DNA of 64,000 nucleotides. Origin: Cellvibrio sp. UBA7661. Its GTDB lineage: Bacteria > Pseudomonadota > Gammaproteobacteria > Pseudomonadales > Cellvibrionaceae. The stretch is taken from the NCBI GenBank assembly GCA_002483365.1, contig DLHT01000005.1, positions 186,001 to 250,000 of the forward strand, in the 5' to 3' direction. The position numbers and the translations under genes were made by a program. Under the pieces are notes generated by a model. It made no database searches, had not been told where the DNA came from, and saw only the letters and a program-made list of their open reading frames with translations. How positions within the stretch are numbered: the stretch's first letter is position 1; every line of letters starts with the position of its first letter. Positions 43,117-52,781 of the stretch are shown here, in pieces.

Positions 43117-43841
43117 TGCCCAGTTTGCACGCCCGCCATCTAGCCAAAAGCTACAAAAAGCGCAAAGTGGTTATAGATGTATCCATCACTGTGGAAAGTG
43201 GCAGCATCGTCGGATTGCTTGGCCCCAACGGCGCAGGAAAAACTACCTGTTTCTATATGATCGCCGGCTTGGTGCCTGCCGATAACGGCACCGTATTGAT
43301 TGACGAGCGCGATATAACCCAGCTGCCCATTCATGGACGTGCCCGCGCAGGCATTGGTTACCTCCCACAAGAGGCGTCTATTTTCCGCAAGCTGAGCGTG
43401 GCGGATAACATAATGGCGATTCTGGAGACCCGCAAGGATCTCAACCGCCAACAGCGCGAAGAAAAACTGGAGTCACTGCTCAACGAATTTCATATCACCC
43501 ATATCCGCGACAGCTTGGGCATGGCCCTTTCCGGAGGTGAGCGCCGCCGGGTGGAGATTGCCCGCGCATTGGCGACAGATCCGCAATTTATCCTGCTCGA
43601 TGAACCTTTTGCCGGTGTTGATCCTATTTCAGTCAACGACATCAAAGAGATTGTCCGCCACCTGAAAGATCGCGGAATTGGCGTATTGATTACCGACCAC
43701 AATGTGCGCGAAACCCTGGATATCTGCGAAACAGCTTATATCGTCAGTGAAGGCCACATCATTGCTGAAGGCGATGCCGAAACCGTGTTGAGCAATAACA
43801 AAGTACGCGAAGTGTATTTGGGTGAGCATTTCCGCCTCTAA
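43116..43841 (+). CDS. lptB: LPS export ABC transporter ATPase LptB
   Basis: ATPase that drives LPS extraction by LptB2FG. The 241 residues contain Walker A GPNGAGKTT, Q-loop YLPQEASIFRKLSV, signature LSGGERRRVEIARAL, Walker B FILLDEPFAGVDP and switch His in ITDHNVRETLDI. The SGGERRR and EPFAGVDPISV blocks are diagnostic of LptB. It is followed after a 204-base gap by rpoN. Confidence 0.97.
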   Translation: MPSLHARHLAKSYKKRKVVIDVSITVESGSIVGLLGPNGAGKTTCFYMIAGLVPADNGTVLIDERDITQLPIHGRARAGIGYLPQEASIFRKLSVADNIMAILETRKDLNRQQREEKLESLLNEFHITHIRDSLGMALSGGERRRVEIARALATDPQFILLDEPFAGVDPISVNDIKEIVRHLKDRGIGVLITDHNVRETLDICETAYIVSEGHIIAEGDAETVLSNNKVREVYLGEHFRL

Positions 43842-44045
43842 CTGCAACTTCCCGATAAGATTTCCGGTGTTACAAACTGCCCATTGTCCGCGCGTTTAAT
43901 CACACACAAACAACTTGACAAGTAACAATCTTTATACATTAGGCATAAAGCTTGCTTAAGCTTGTTGCTTGAGGCGCAAACCCTGACTAAACTCCACTTA
44001 TACCGATGTTTTTCATCCTGCGTTTAAGGGTTTGTCGTCCGTACA

Positions 44046-45710
44046 ATGAAGCAATCTCTCCAGCTCAAACTCGGCCAACAGCTGACCATGACCCCACAGT
44101 TGCAACAGGCAATCCGCTTGTTACAACTATCAACTCTGGATCTGCAACAGGAAATCCAGGAGGCGCTCGATTCCAACCCAATGTTGGAAGTTGAAGATAG
44201 CTTCGATTCTCCCACGCAAAACAGTGACTACGAAGGCAGCGAACAAGACAAATCGGATTATGACCGTCAGCTGGAAATTGCAGCAGAAAGCGGTACCGAT
44301 AACGGCGCAGAGTTCACTGCCAGCGACAATTTCTCCACGAGCACCGATAACTACACCGATAGTTACAACAACGACAACAGCTATAGCGAAAGCGATAGTT
44401 TTGGCGAAGGTGACACTTTCAGGGAAAGTGAATCCATAGGTGATACAGATGTTTACGGCGAAGGTGAAAGCTTTAGCGCCGATAGTGGCGACTGGAGCGA
44501 CTCCATTCCCAGCGATCTTCCTGTGGACACAAGCTGGGATGATGTCTATCAAGCCTCATCCAGTAGCAGTTCCGGTAATTACGACAATGAAGATGGTGAT
44601 TTTGAAAGCCGTCGCGCTGCTATTGACTCCCTTTACGATCATTTGATGTGGCAGCTCAATCTGACACCAATGTCAGACCGGGACCGTATTTTGGCTATGG
44701 CAATTATCGATGCAGTGGAACCCAGCGGTATGCTGTCCATTAGTATCGAGGAAATCTTTGAAGGGATGGGTAGCGATCTCGAAGATCTGGAACTGGACGA
44801 AGTTGTTGCCGTGCAAAAACGCCTGCAACAATTTGATCCTTGCGGTGTATGCAGCCAAAACCTGTCCGAATGCCTGCTGGTACAACTACAACAGTTTGAT
44901 CAAAAAACACCGTTCCTCGATCCAGCAAAATTAATCGTCAAACAGTATTTACCCGTGTTGGGTAGCCGCGACTACCGTCAGTTGATGCGTCGCACAAAAC
45001 TCAAGGAAGCAGAATTAAGCCAGGCAATCGCGCTTATCCAAAGTTTGAACCCACGTCCTGGCGATATTATTGCCAGTGGCGATACAGAATATGTTGTGCC
45101 CGATGTTTTTGTCGAAAAACGCGATGGCCGCTGGATTGTGGAGCTAAATCCGGATATTGCGCCGCGCTTGCGGATCAATGCTGATTACGCCTCCATGGTG
45201 AAGCGTGCAGACTCCAGCAGTGACAACACCTTCCTCAAAGACAATTTACAGGAAGCCCGTTGGTTCCTGAAAAGCTTGCAAAGCCGCAACGAGACCCTAC
45301 TTAAGGTGGCAAGTTGTATTGTTGAAAAACAGCGGGGCTTTTTGGATTACGGACCTGAAGCGATGAAACCGCTGGTCTTGCACGATATTGCTGAAATTGT
45401 AGAAATGCACGAGTCCACTATTTCACGAGTCACTACACAAAAATATATGCATACACCGCAGGGTATTTTTGAGCTGAAATACTTTTTCTCCAGCCACGTC
45501 AGCACCGACAGCGGTGGAGAATGTTCTTCTACAGCAATCCGCGCCATCATCAAGAAATTGGTCAGCGCGGAAAATCCCAAAAAACCGCTGAGTGACAGCA
45601 AAATTACTGATTTGCTCGCCGAGCAAGGCATACAAGTCGCGCGTCGTACTATTGCCAAATATCGTGAATCACTCAACATTCCGCCATCGAATGAGCGCAA
45701 AACAATTTAA
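44046..45710 (+). CDS. rpoN: RNA polymerase sigma-54 factor, with enlarged acidic region
   Basis: Sigma-54 directs transcription from -24/-12 promoters with AAA+ activators. Of 554 residues, region I (1-50) is the Gln/Leu-rich activator segment (LKLGQQLTMTPQLQQAIRLL), residues about 50-188 form an unusually long Asp/Ser/Gly/Glu-rich stretch, then the core-binding region, the HTH and the RpoN box ARRTIAKYR (532-540). Typical proteins have about 480-500 residues, so the acidic region is extended. A Cys-containing FDPCGVCSQNLSECLL replaces the usual GVGARDLxECL. No frameshift is seen. Confidence 0.96.
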   Translation: MKQSLQLKLGQQLTMTPQLQQAIRLLQLSTLDLQQEIQEALDSNPMLEVEDSFDSPTQNSDYEGSEQDKSDYDRQLEIAAESGTDNGAEFTASDNFSTSTDNYTDSYNNDNSYSESDSFGEGDTFRESESIGDTDVYGEGESFSADSGDWSDSIPSDLPVDTSWDDVYQASSSSSSGNYDNEDGDFESRRAAIDSLYDHLMWQLNLTPMSDRDRILAMAIIDAVEPSGMLSISIEEIFEGMGSDLEDLELDEVVAVQKRLQQFDPCGVCSQNLSECLLVQLQQFDQKTPFLDPAKLIVKQYLPVLGSRDYRQLMRRTKLKEAELSQAIALIQSLNPRPGDIIASGDTEYVVPDVFVEKRDGRWIVELNPDIAPRLRINADYASMVKRADSSSDNTFLKDNLQEARWFLKSLQSRNETLLKVASCIVEKQRGFLDYGPEAMKPLVLHDIAEIVEMHESTISRVTTQKYMHTPQGIFELKYFFSSHVSTDSGGECSSTAIRAIIKKLVSAENPKKPLSDSKITDLLAEQGIQVARRTIAKYRESLNIPPSNERKTI

Positions 45711-45844
45711 TCTGATGTAGATGATCACATTGGGAACTTACTGAAAAGTTTCAGGTACATTTAATAGTTCGGACAAAAAATTCATGGATGTAATGCGAGG
45801 TTACCTAACCGTAACCGTTTTGTTTCTAGCGAGAGGAAGTATCT

Positions 45845-46135
45845 ATGCAAATACATATCAGCGGTCATCACGTAGAAGTTACCGATTCAATGAGAGATTA
45901 CGTTTCCAGCAAGCTGGAACGTTTGAGCAACCATCATGACCGCATTACGAGTACCCATGTCATACTCTCGATAGATAAGCTGATCCAAAAGGCAGAGGCC
46001 ACTATCCATGTGAGTGGCAAAGACCTATTCGCCGATGCAACTCATGAAGATTTATATGCTGCCATCGATGCCTTGGCCGACAAGCTCGATCGCCAATTGA
46101 TTAAACACAAAGAGAAAATGCGCAGCCATCGCTAA
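45845..46135 (+). CDS. hpf: Short-form ribosome hibernation promoting factor
   Basis: Binds the 30S decoding region and promotes 100S dimers or stores inactive ribosomes in stationary phase. The 96 residues (MQIHISGHHVEVTDSMRDYV start, short form without the long HPF C-terminal domain) have the expected beta-alpha-beta pattern and a basic end (KHKEKMRSHR). A GAGAGGAAG RBS precedes the start. The position directly after rpoN is conserved. Confidence 0.95.
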   Translation: MQIHISGHHVEVTDSMRDYVSSKLERLSNHHDRITSTHVILSIDKLIQKAEATIHVSGKDLFADATHEDLYAAIDALADKLDRQLIKHKEKMRSHR

Positions 46136-46231
46136 CGCGAGGCGCGCAACCGACGTTAACCATCTGATGCGCACTGGCTGCCACTGGCACCAGTCGCCAT
46201 CGATCAGGGAGATGCCCAGCATCACTTTTTT

Positions 46232-46681
46232 ATGCAAATCCAATCCCTCATCACCCCCGCCCGCACACTCTGTGGTGTAGACGGTGGCAGCAAAAAGCGC
46301 GCACTGGAGTTGCTTGCCAACACCATCGCACAGGATATTCCCGATATTGATGCCGACGAATTGTTCCGCCGGTTAATTGGCCGCGAACGGCTTGGCTCAA
46401 CCGGCATTGGCCATGGGATCGCCATTCCCCATTGCCGTGTTGAAAATTGCAGCGGCACCGTTGGTGCATTGATCACCCTTGCCGATCCTATCGACTTCGA
46501 TGCAATTGACTCCCAACCTGTCGATATTCTATTTGCCATGTTGGTGCCGGAAGATGCGCACAGCGAACATCTGCAAACTCTCGCAGCACTGGCAGCAGCA
46601 CTGAATAACGCGGATTACCGTCAGCGTTTGCGTGCCGCAACCAGCAATGAAGAGCTCTTCCAAGCAGCATTAATGACGTAA
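46232..46681 (+). CDS. ptsN: Nitrogen-PTS enzyme IIA
   Basis: EIIA-Ntr of the nitrogen-related phosphotransferase system, which regulates potassium, nitrogen and envelope functions rather than transporting sugar. The 149 residues have the phosphorylation motif GIGHGIAIPHCRV with the expected phospho-His67, and an AMLVPEDAHSEHLQTLAALA segment. It lies between hpf and rapZ, the usual arrangement, with npr nearby as its phosphate donor. Confidence 0.95.
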   Translation: MQIQSLITPARTLCGVDGGSKKRALELLANTIAQDIPDIDADELFRRLIGRERLGSTGIGHGIAIPHCRVENCSGTVGALITLADPIDFDAIDSQPVDILFAMLVPEDAHSEHLQTLAALAAALNNADYRQRLRAATSNEELFQAALMT

Positions 46682-46692
46682 ACGGGTTCAAT

Positions 46693-47562
46693 ATGCATCT
46701 GGTGATTGTCAGCGGCCTTTCAGGTTCAGGAAAAAGTACAGCACTCCACGTTCTTGAGGATGTGGGGTTTAACTGTATCGACAACCTTCCCGTCAGCTTG
46801 CTGCCGGCGCTAGTTGCGCAAATCCAGATCCATAAAGATGACCAATACCGTTTCGCGATTGGTATAGATGTGCGCAACGCTTGGCAGGACCTTGCCATAT
46901 TCCCGCAGATGATCAGTACCCTGAAGGAAGCCCACCTACCGTTTCGTACACTTTTTCTGGATTCGCAGCCGTCTGTCTTGATCCAACGGTTCAGTGAAAC
47001 CCGGCGCAAACATCCACTGTCTGACAAACACACCAGTTTGGCAGAGGCGATCTATGCCGAGCAGCAATTATTGGAGCCCATCCGCGACTGTGCGGATCAA
47101 GTGATCGACACCAGTCATTTAAACCTTCACGAATTGCGTGATCTGGTGAAAGAACGGGTCGTTGGCCGCAGCGAATCTACTATGGCAATTTTGTTTGAAT
47201 CCTTTGGTTTCAAACACGGAGTACCTGTAAACGCCGATCTGGTATTCGATGCACGCTGCTTGCCCAATCCGCATTGGAAGCCCACTTTGCGGCCACAGAC
47301 CGGACAAGACCCGGAGGTTATTGCGTTTTTGGAGGGGCAGGTAACCGTCAAGGAGATGTATGAAGATATTGAACATTACCTGACACGCTGGTTGCCTCGC
47401 TACCAAGCAAACAATCGCAGTTACATTACGATTGCGATTGGTTGCACTGGTGGACAGCATCGTTCGGTTTATTTGGCCGAGCGATTGCAAACGCATTTCG
47501 ACAAAAGCTTTCACGATGTACAAGTGCGGCACCGCGATATCAACAAACACAAAAAACACTAA
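46693..47562 (+). CDS. rapZ: RNase adapter protein RapZ
   Basis: P-loop RNA-binding adaptor that in E. coli presents small RNA GlmZ to RNase E in control of glucosamine-6-phosphate synthesis. The 289 residues have Walker A GLSGSGKST (8-16), DNLPVSLLPALV, LDSQPSVLIQRFSETRRKHPL and the C-terminal IGCTGGQHRSVYLAE block. It starts 11 bases after ptsN and precedes npr, so it belongs to the rpoN run. GlmY/GlmZ are not known to be present. Confidence 0.95.
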   Translation: MHLVIVSGLSGSGKSTALHVLEDVGFNCIDNLPVSLLPALVAQIQIHKDDQYRFAIGIDVRNAWQDLAIFPQMISTLKEAHLPFRTLFLDSQPSVLIQRFSETRRKHPLSDKHTSLAEAIYAEQQLLEPIRDCADQVIDTSHLNLHELRDLVKERVVGRSESTMAILFESFGFKHGVPVNADLVFDARCLPNPHWKPTLRPQTGQDPEVIAFLEGQVTVKEMYEDIEHYLTRWLPRYQANNRSYITIAIGCTGGQHRSVYLAERLQTHFDKSFHDVQVRHRDINKHKKH

Positions 47563-47593
47563 AACTACCAAGAACCAAACACAGACTCCGGCA

Positions 47594-47866
47594 ATGTTTA
47601 CTGACACTCTCGACATTATTAATAAGCGCGGCCTCCATGCCCGTGCCGCCGCCAAGCTCGCTACGTTGGCCAACCAATTTCAGGCCAAAATTATGGCGCG
47701 AGTAGGGGAAGGCAATTGGGCAGATGCCAAAAGTGTAATGTCATTGATGCTGCTTGCTGCCAGTTGCGGAACCTGTTTGCAAGTCAGCGCCGAAGGCGAT
47801 GATGCAGAAGCTGCAATAAATGCGATACGCGCATTGATTGCTGATCGCTTTGAAGAAGGCGAATAA
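47594..47866 (+). CDS. ptsO: Nitrogen-PTS phosphocarrier NPr
   Basis: HPr-like phosphocarrier that passes phosphate from EI-Ntr to PtsN. The ATG at 47594 gives 90 residues with the active-site His15 in NKRGLHARAAAKLA and SVMSLMLLAA around the position equivalent to HPr Ser46. Longer upstream open frame is the end of rapZ in another frame. Spacing from rapZ is 31 bases. Confidence 0.93.
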   Translation: MFTDTLDIINKRGLHARAAAKLATLANQFQAKIMARVGEGNWADAKSVMSLMLLAASCGTCLQVSAEGDDAEAAINAIRALIADRFEEGE

Positions 47867-47972
47867 ATCACCTATTGTTTATCTTATGTCCACCGCAGAG
47901 GTTGTTGTTGCACGGCAACTACTCTAAGCTGCGCCCCCTTTTATTGATTCTGTCACCCCGACATTGATTGCT

Positions 47973-48491
47973 ATGGTTTACAACTACGACGATATCAACC
48001 CCGATGATTACATCCTGAGCAAATCGCAGGTCAAACGCGATATGCATGCCTTGCAGGCATTGGGTGAAAGTTTCATCAACATGAACGAAAAACAGTTGGC
48101 CCAGCTACCTTTGAGTGAGGAGCTATTGGATGCCATCTATCTCGCACGCAAAATGCCACTCAAGGATGCACGCCGTCGTCAAATCCAATACATCGGCAGA
48201 CTGATGCGCGAAGGTAACCATGAGGAAATTCAGGCAGCGGTCGATAAAATGCAAAATCGCAGCGACCAATATGTGCATCGCCAGCATCAGGTCGAGCGCT
48301 ACCGCGACCTGTTAATCGAAGGTGATAAGCAGATTTTCCAGACATTGGTGACATCTTGCCCCGGGATTGATGTGCAGCACCTGCGCCAATTGATCCGCAG
48401 TGCGCAAAAAGAGCGCGAAGAAAACAAGCCGCCCGCCAATGCGCGCAAACTGTTTGGTTTTATCCGCGACCAACTGGAAAAGCAGGATTAA
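47973..48491 (+). CDS. darP: 50S-associated ribosome biogenesis factor DarP (YjgA)
   Basis: Binds late 50S precursors and helps 23S rRNA maturation in E. coli. The ATG at 47973 gives 172 residues (an upstream TTG at 47964 is unlikely). Family blocks are SKSQVKRDMHALQALGE, LLDAIYLARKMPLKDARRRQ, YIGRLMREGN and the C-terminal ARKLFGFIRDQ. In Pseudomonas yjgA sits between tldD and pmbA; here both neighbours are missing and yhdP follows on the other strand. Confidence 0.9.
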   Translation: MVYNYDDINPDDYILSKSQVKRDMHALQALGESFINMNEKQLAQLPLSEELLDAIYLARKMPLKDARRRQIQYIGRLMREGNHEEIQAAVDKMQNRSDQYVHRQHQVERYRDLLIEGDKQIFQTLVTSCPGIDVQHLRQLIRSAQKEREENKPPANARKLFGFIRDQLEKQD

Positions 48492-48517
48492 CCAAACACT
48501 GATAATCACTCTTCCCA

Positions 48518-48553
48518 AAAAACTAAAGGCGCCAAATGGCGCCTTTAGTTTTT
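48518..48553. terminator. Bidirectional terminator between darP and yhdP
   Basis: A 16-bp perfect stem (48518-48533 with 48538-48553, loop AAAT) has GGCGCC in its centre and A/T runs outside. It overlaps the yhdP stop codon. Confidence 0.93.
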
Positions 48554-51500
48554 GGTATCTGAATCCTTGGAAGCTGGCGGATCTTCAGCTTCTGAAGGTT
48601 TTTGCTCCTCCTCTTTTACACTGTCACGCAGGCTTTGCTCACTCTCAAACAAACGATTAAAGCGCATTTTAGGATCATCCCAACTGCCCTTAATGGTGTA
48701 ACTGACACTCGTTGCCTGATCCACCTGTTTTTTGAATAGTTTGCTGATGATGTAAATCCCTGCCGCTGCGGGCAAGCCCGTCGCCAGTGCAGTGTAAAAC
48801 GTCATGTTACCGGCTACCGGCAAGGTAGCAACAAGGCGGGTATTCAGGGTTTCCTTGCGCAGATTGATGCTGCCAGCCATTTGCATACCACTCGATGGGG
48901 TCTTTACTGCCAAAGGCTCTTCAAAAACCAAAATACCCTGATTGAAACGCACTTTACCGTTGATGTGATCGTAAGCAAGCCCGCTTTTATAGAGATCAGA
49001 GAAATCAAATCTTAGCCGCCGCGCCAAAGTGTCAAAGTTCAGGATCGACATCAGGCGCAATATGCCTTCACCAGCACTGGCATCCCGCTTGAAGCTGCCC
49101 TCTTCAATCTGGATCGTCATTTCGCCACCAAGATTGACCAATGCAAAATCCTGTGGCGAACCGGGCCAAAATAAATCGGCCTGATAGCGTGCTTGTTTAC
49201 TTTCAAGAGTATCCGGCTTATCCCAGGCTCGCAGTACCTCTGCCATATTGCCGGCACTCAAGCTGCCGATAAATCGCGTTTGCACTCCTACCGGGGTGTT
49301 TTGCCAGATTAATTTGGCACCTTCCGCTGTGTTGTCGATACCGCCAATAGTCACGCCACGGATACTGCCGCGGATGCTATCAATAACCGCACCTTTGGAG
49401 TCTGGCCGCACCCGCAAGGACCAGTTACCGTAATTGTTGCCATCCATAAACAGGGCTTTAAGAGTGATATCCGCGAGCGGAAGCTTGCGAGGATCCAGCA
49501 CCTCCTTCGGGCTTTCCGCTTTTGGCTCTACAGCGGACGCATCGGTAATATCGCCCGTAAGATCATTGGCGCTGCTCGCCAAACCAAGTTCTTCGCGGCT
49601 CAGGGAAAGCCGTTCAAGATCAATTTTCAAAGGTACAAATTGGTTATTCGGTACCATCACATGACCGGCAAGAACCGCATTGTCCAACTGCAGCTCCCAA
49701 CCTGAGGGCACAGGTGATGCAATAACATTCAGATTTTCCAATACAACTGCACCCAATTTGTACTGGCCCAACATCAGCTCCGCACGAAAGGGCAATCCAG
49801 CCACTTGTCCATCTGTATCATCAGCCGGCGCTACTGTGGCAGAGGAATCCTGCCCATAGGCAACCGCAGGTGCTAAACGTTTGGTGTAAGTCTGGTAGCG
49901 CGCCTGCACTTTTTTCCAGACATCCAGATCAATACCGGGCAAGAATCCAGACACGAGAAATTCGGGCTGATCACTGAGTTTGGCATCGCTGGCAAGAGCA
50001 ATATTGGCATTCAGCAGGCGGTTATTAGTACGCTCCAGACGCAACAATGCCTGAACATCCGCGTTATAGCGCACATCTATTTGCGCCTGTTTCTCTTGCA
50101 GCCAAAACTTGAAATCCAGCGGGCGCTGCTCCTGTGCTGTTTTACCGTAAGGCGCGGGAAGATCGACGGCAACGCCCGACATATCACTGTTGATCCTGAC
50201 CAATGCAAACGCCTGTGCAGTAAACGCGTCGGCCGATACAGCAGGCTCCACTGTACTGTCTGTATCGGTTACAGGTTCAGCGGTGATGTTTTGAGGCCGA
50301 TGGAACAGCTCTACTACTGCTTGATAAGGAAGCCGCCCGTTCATAAACAGCAATTCCGGACGCTTGCTCCATTGGGCAAGGTGATTAATGTCGGCAGCAC
50401 CACGGATATTGATCAGGGTTTTGCTGTGATCTTTTGCTTTCTGGTTGCTGAGCTGAGCCTCAATTGGCTCATCAAAAAAGCGTGCAGTGAGAAGATCGCT
50501 ACTGATTCCGGTATCGCTGTTATAACTGATATGGCCATGCAGGTCATCGAGACTCAAGTTGAGATTTTGCAGTTCAAAACGCGGAACCTTTAGATCTACT
50601 TCCACTTGTTGATGCATCCCTTCAGGTTTTCTTTCACCCGTTCCGATAGGAATATCCAGATCGAGGCTGGCGTGCATATCACCCTGCATAAACCAGGAAT
50701 CCATACTGCCCCCGAGATACTGGCGCAACATTCCCTCACGCAGTACACGTATACCGTCGCTGGCATCACCCTGGATCTTACCGGTCACCTGCAACAGTGA
50801 GCCTTTCCCTTGCGCGCGCGGTGTCACACGTACTTCGGCGCGCGTTACCCTGCTATTGAAAACCGCCGCATCATCAACGCTGGCAGCAACCTGTGCATCA
50901 CTCACCAGCAGGCGGCCATCCAACTGTGCCAACGCAGGCCAACCGGGGTGATAGTTGAGCTGGGCATCTTCCAAATCCAGATACAACTGATAAGTACGCG
51001 CCATAGGATTTTTAGTATTGAGCGTACCGCGATAGACAAACCCAGCCTCTGTCGCCACACCGGTATTTTGTAATCCAATACTTTGCTGCAGCCAGGTTTT
51101 CAGGCTTTCCGGTACCAAAGCCGGGGTGTACTTTTGATACAGCCCTGCACTGAGCTGCTGGCCTCCAATCTGCAGATAGAGATCAATATCGCCGGTATTA
51201 CGCTTCCAGGGTAAGGATAACCACATGTAGCCGCGCGCCAATTCATTCCCTTTCTGGAACTCCAACTGGCCACTATTGACGTAAATCTGGTTTTTTTCTG
51301 GCTGGAGATGCCATGCGACCTGCCCTTTGGCTCGGTCATATTCCATAGGGGCGGCGTAGGTTGGCTGGTAGTGCATAGAGAAGAAGCGGCGCGAATCTAT
51401 ATCGACAAAGCCTCCCGTTTGTCCCGCTTGCACATACCCATCAACGCCCGCCAATGCGGGAACGCCCTGCCATGCATGTACCGCAACTTGATCGAGGTTG

Positions 51501-52726
51501 GCACGGATCTGCCAGTCTTTAGGCTGCTCCAATGGCATCGTTAATTGCAGGTTGCGCAAGTGACCGCGCGGCGACAAAGTCTTTAAAAAATTGCTCAGCT
51601 TGCCATCGCCCAGAGCACCGGAATCAATGAGCATGCTCGCAAGGCGGGATAAATCCAGCTTGTCCATGCTGACTTGTAAGGGGCGTTTAAAACCGGGGGA
51701 TGCAACTGCCAGATTAAGATCGCTGATATGTTGCTCTTTCATCGTCGCGTTGATGTTTTGCAAGCCCAATTGCCATTCGCCACCGGGCAACCAAAAACCG
51801 TTTAACTCGGTAGAAAAACCATCGAGGGATAAACGATTTGCGCCTACAGGAAGCGATAACCGCTGTAAACCAAAACGGCCGACCAAGTCATAGCCTGTAC
51901 CTTCTGCCCGGGTTTCAAACCAAATATTGGCATCAACCCGTCCCTCGCTGCGGACCTGGGTATTGGTGCTGCCGCCGAGTAAAAATGCACTGGCCGCGGC
52001 CACTGGCTCGCTGGTAGGAAAGCGGTTTAATTGCAGATAGCCGCGGCTGCGGAATTGCTCCTGGTTACGCGGATCGCCTTGGCCTTCGATAATGAGATAA
52101 ACGCTGCGCGGTTGGGCATCCACATCCACTTGCAGGGCGAGGCGATGAAAGTCACCGGCGTTTTCCAGCAGCAGCGACGGGGAGTCCAACACCACCTGCT
52201 CGCCCGAGGTAAATAAAAAGGTCAAATGGCTGCGCTGGAATTCAATCCGCGAGGAAAGCAATAGCATGTCAATCAGCGAATCGAGCTGCACCCCCTGCTT
52301 TTGCTCGCCCGTCCGTTGCGGCAAACCGGGAATATGCCAATGCCCCTCTGGAGTCTGTACAAAAGACATATCCACCTGGGTGAGAATGAGGTTGGTCCAT
52401 ACCAGGCGGAAATTCAGCAGGGATTCGAGGATATCCAACCGCAATCGGGCGAGCTTAAAGGCGGCTATGGGCTGGTCTGTTTGGCTATTGATCGAGAAAT
52501 CTTGTATGACCAGACTGGGTTTCAGGCCATTCCACTCGGCATCAATGCTGCCGATTGCCACCTTCGCATTAAACTTGGCGGAGGCGTAAGCCGCAATATT
52601 CTGGTCGTAATCCCCCAGCAAATGGGAAAAGCTACGCCCGGATTGCACCAACACCGCCAATAAAATCAGGGCGATGGCAATCAGGAAGTAACACCATTTC
52701 ACCAGTTTGCGTAAAGTGCGGGTCAT
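48545..52726 (-). CDS. yhdP: AsmA-like phospholipid transport protein YhdP
   Basis: Very large AsmA-family protein of 1393 residues, thought to form a bridge for phospholipid movement from inner to outer membrane. It has one N-terminal transmembrane helix (about 9-29), then long beta-taco type repeats (DUF3971 region) and the AsmA C-terminal domain (IRGSIRGVTIGGID, VNLGGEMTIQIEEGSF, LAVKTPSSGMQMAGSINL, ATGLPAAAGIYIISKLFKKQ). The end is acidic and Ser/Glu rich. It follows rng on the same strand, the conserved order mreBCD-maf-rng-yhdP. Confidence 0.95.
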   Translation of the reverse strand: MTRTLRKLVKWCYFLIAIALILLAVLVQSGRSFSHLLGDYDQNIAAYASAKFNAKVAIGSIDAEWNGLKPSLVIQDFSINSQTDQPIAAFKLARLRLDILESLLNFRLVWTNLILTQVDMSFVQTPEGHWHIPGLPQRTGEQKQGVQLDSLIDMLLLSSRIEFQRSHLTFLFTSGEQVVLDSPSLLLENAGDFHRLALQVDVDAQPRSVYLIIEGQGDPRNQEQFRSRGYLQLNRFPTSEPVAAASAFLLGGSTNTQVRSEGRVDANIWFETRAEGTGYDLVGRFGLQRLSLPVGANRLSLDGFSTELNGFWLPGGEWQLGLQNINATMKEQHISDLNLAVASPGFKRPLQVSMDKLDLSRLASMLIDSGALGDGKLSNFLKTLSPRGHLRNLQLTMPLEQPKDWQIRANLDQVAVHAWQGVPALAGVDGYVQAGQTGGFVDIDSRRFFSMHYQPTYAAPMEYDRAKGQVAWHLQPEKNQIYVNSGQLEFQKGNELARGYMWLSLPWKRNTGDIDLYLQIGGQQLSAGLYQKYTPALVPESLKTWLQQSIGLQNTGVATEAGFVYRGTLNTKNPMARTYQLYLDLEDAQLNYHPGWPALAQLDGRLLVSDAQVAASVDDAAVFNSRVTRAEVRVTPRAQGKGSLLQVTGKIQGDASDGIRVLREGMLRQYLGGSMDSWFMQGDMHASLDLDIPIGTGERKPEGMHQQVEVDLKVPRFELQNLNLSLDDLHGHISYNSDTGISSDLLTARFFDEPIEAQLSNQKAKDHSKTLINIRGAADINHLAQWSKRPELLFMNGRLPYQAVVELFHRPQNITAEPVTDTDSTVEPAVSADAFTAQAFALVRINSDMSGVAVDLPAPYGKTAQEQRPLDFKFWLQEKQAQIDVRYNADVQALLRLERTNNRLLNANIALASDAKLSDQPEFLVSGFLPGIDLDVWKKVQARYQTYTKRLAPAVAYGQDSSATVAPADDTDGQVAGLPFRAELMLGQYKLGAVVLENLNVIASPVPSGWELQLDNAVLAGHVMVPNNQFVPLKIDLERLSLSREELGLASSANDLTGDITDASAVEPKAESPKEVLDPRKLPLADITLKALFMDGNNYGNWSLRVRPDSKGAVIDSIRGSIRGVTIGGIDNTAEGAKLIWQNTPVGVQTRFIGSLSAGNMAEVLRAWDKPDTLESKQARYQADLFWPGSPQDFALVNLGGEMTIQIEEGSFKRDASAGEGILRLMSILNFDTLARRLRFDFSDLYKSGLAYDHINGKVRFNQGILVFEEPLAVKTPSSGMQMAGSINLRKETLNTRLVATLPVAGNMTFYTALATGLPAAAGIYIISKLFKKQVDQATSVSYTIKGSWDDPKMRFNRLFESEQSLRDSVKEEEQKPSEAEDPPASKDSDTKN

Positions 52727-52781
52727 TTAGGCGCGCGATTCCAAAGTCAGGGGGATACATTAACCATCAAATTAACGGTCA

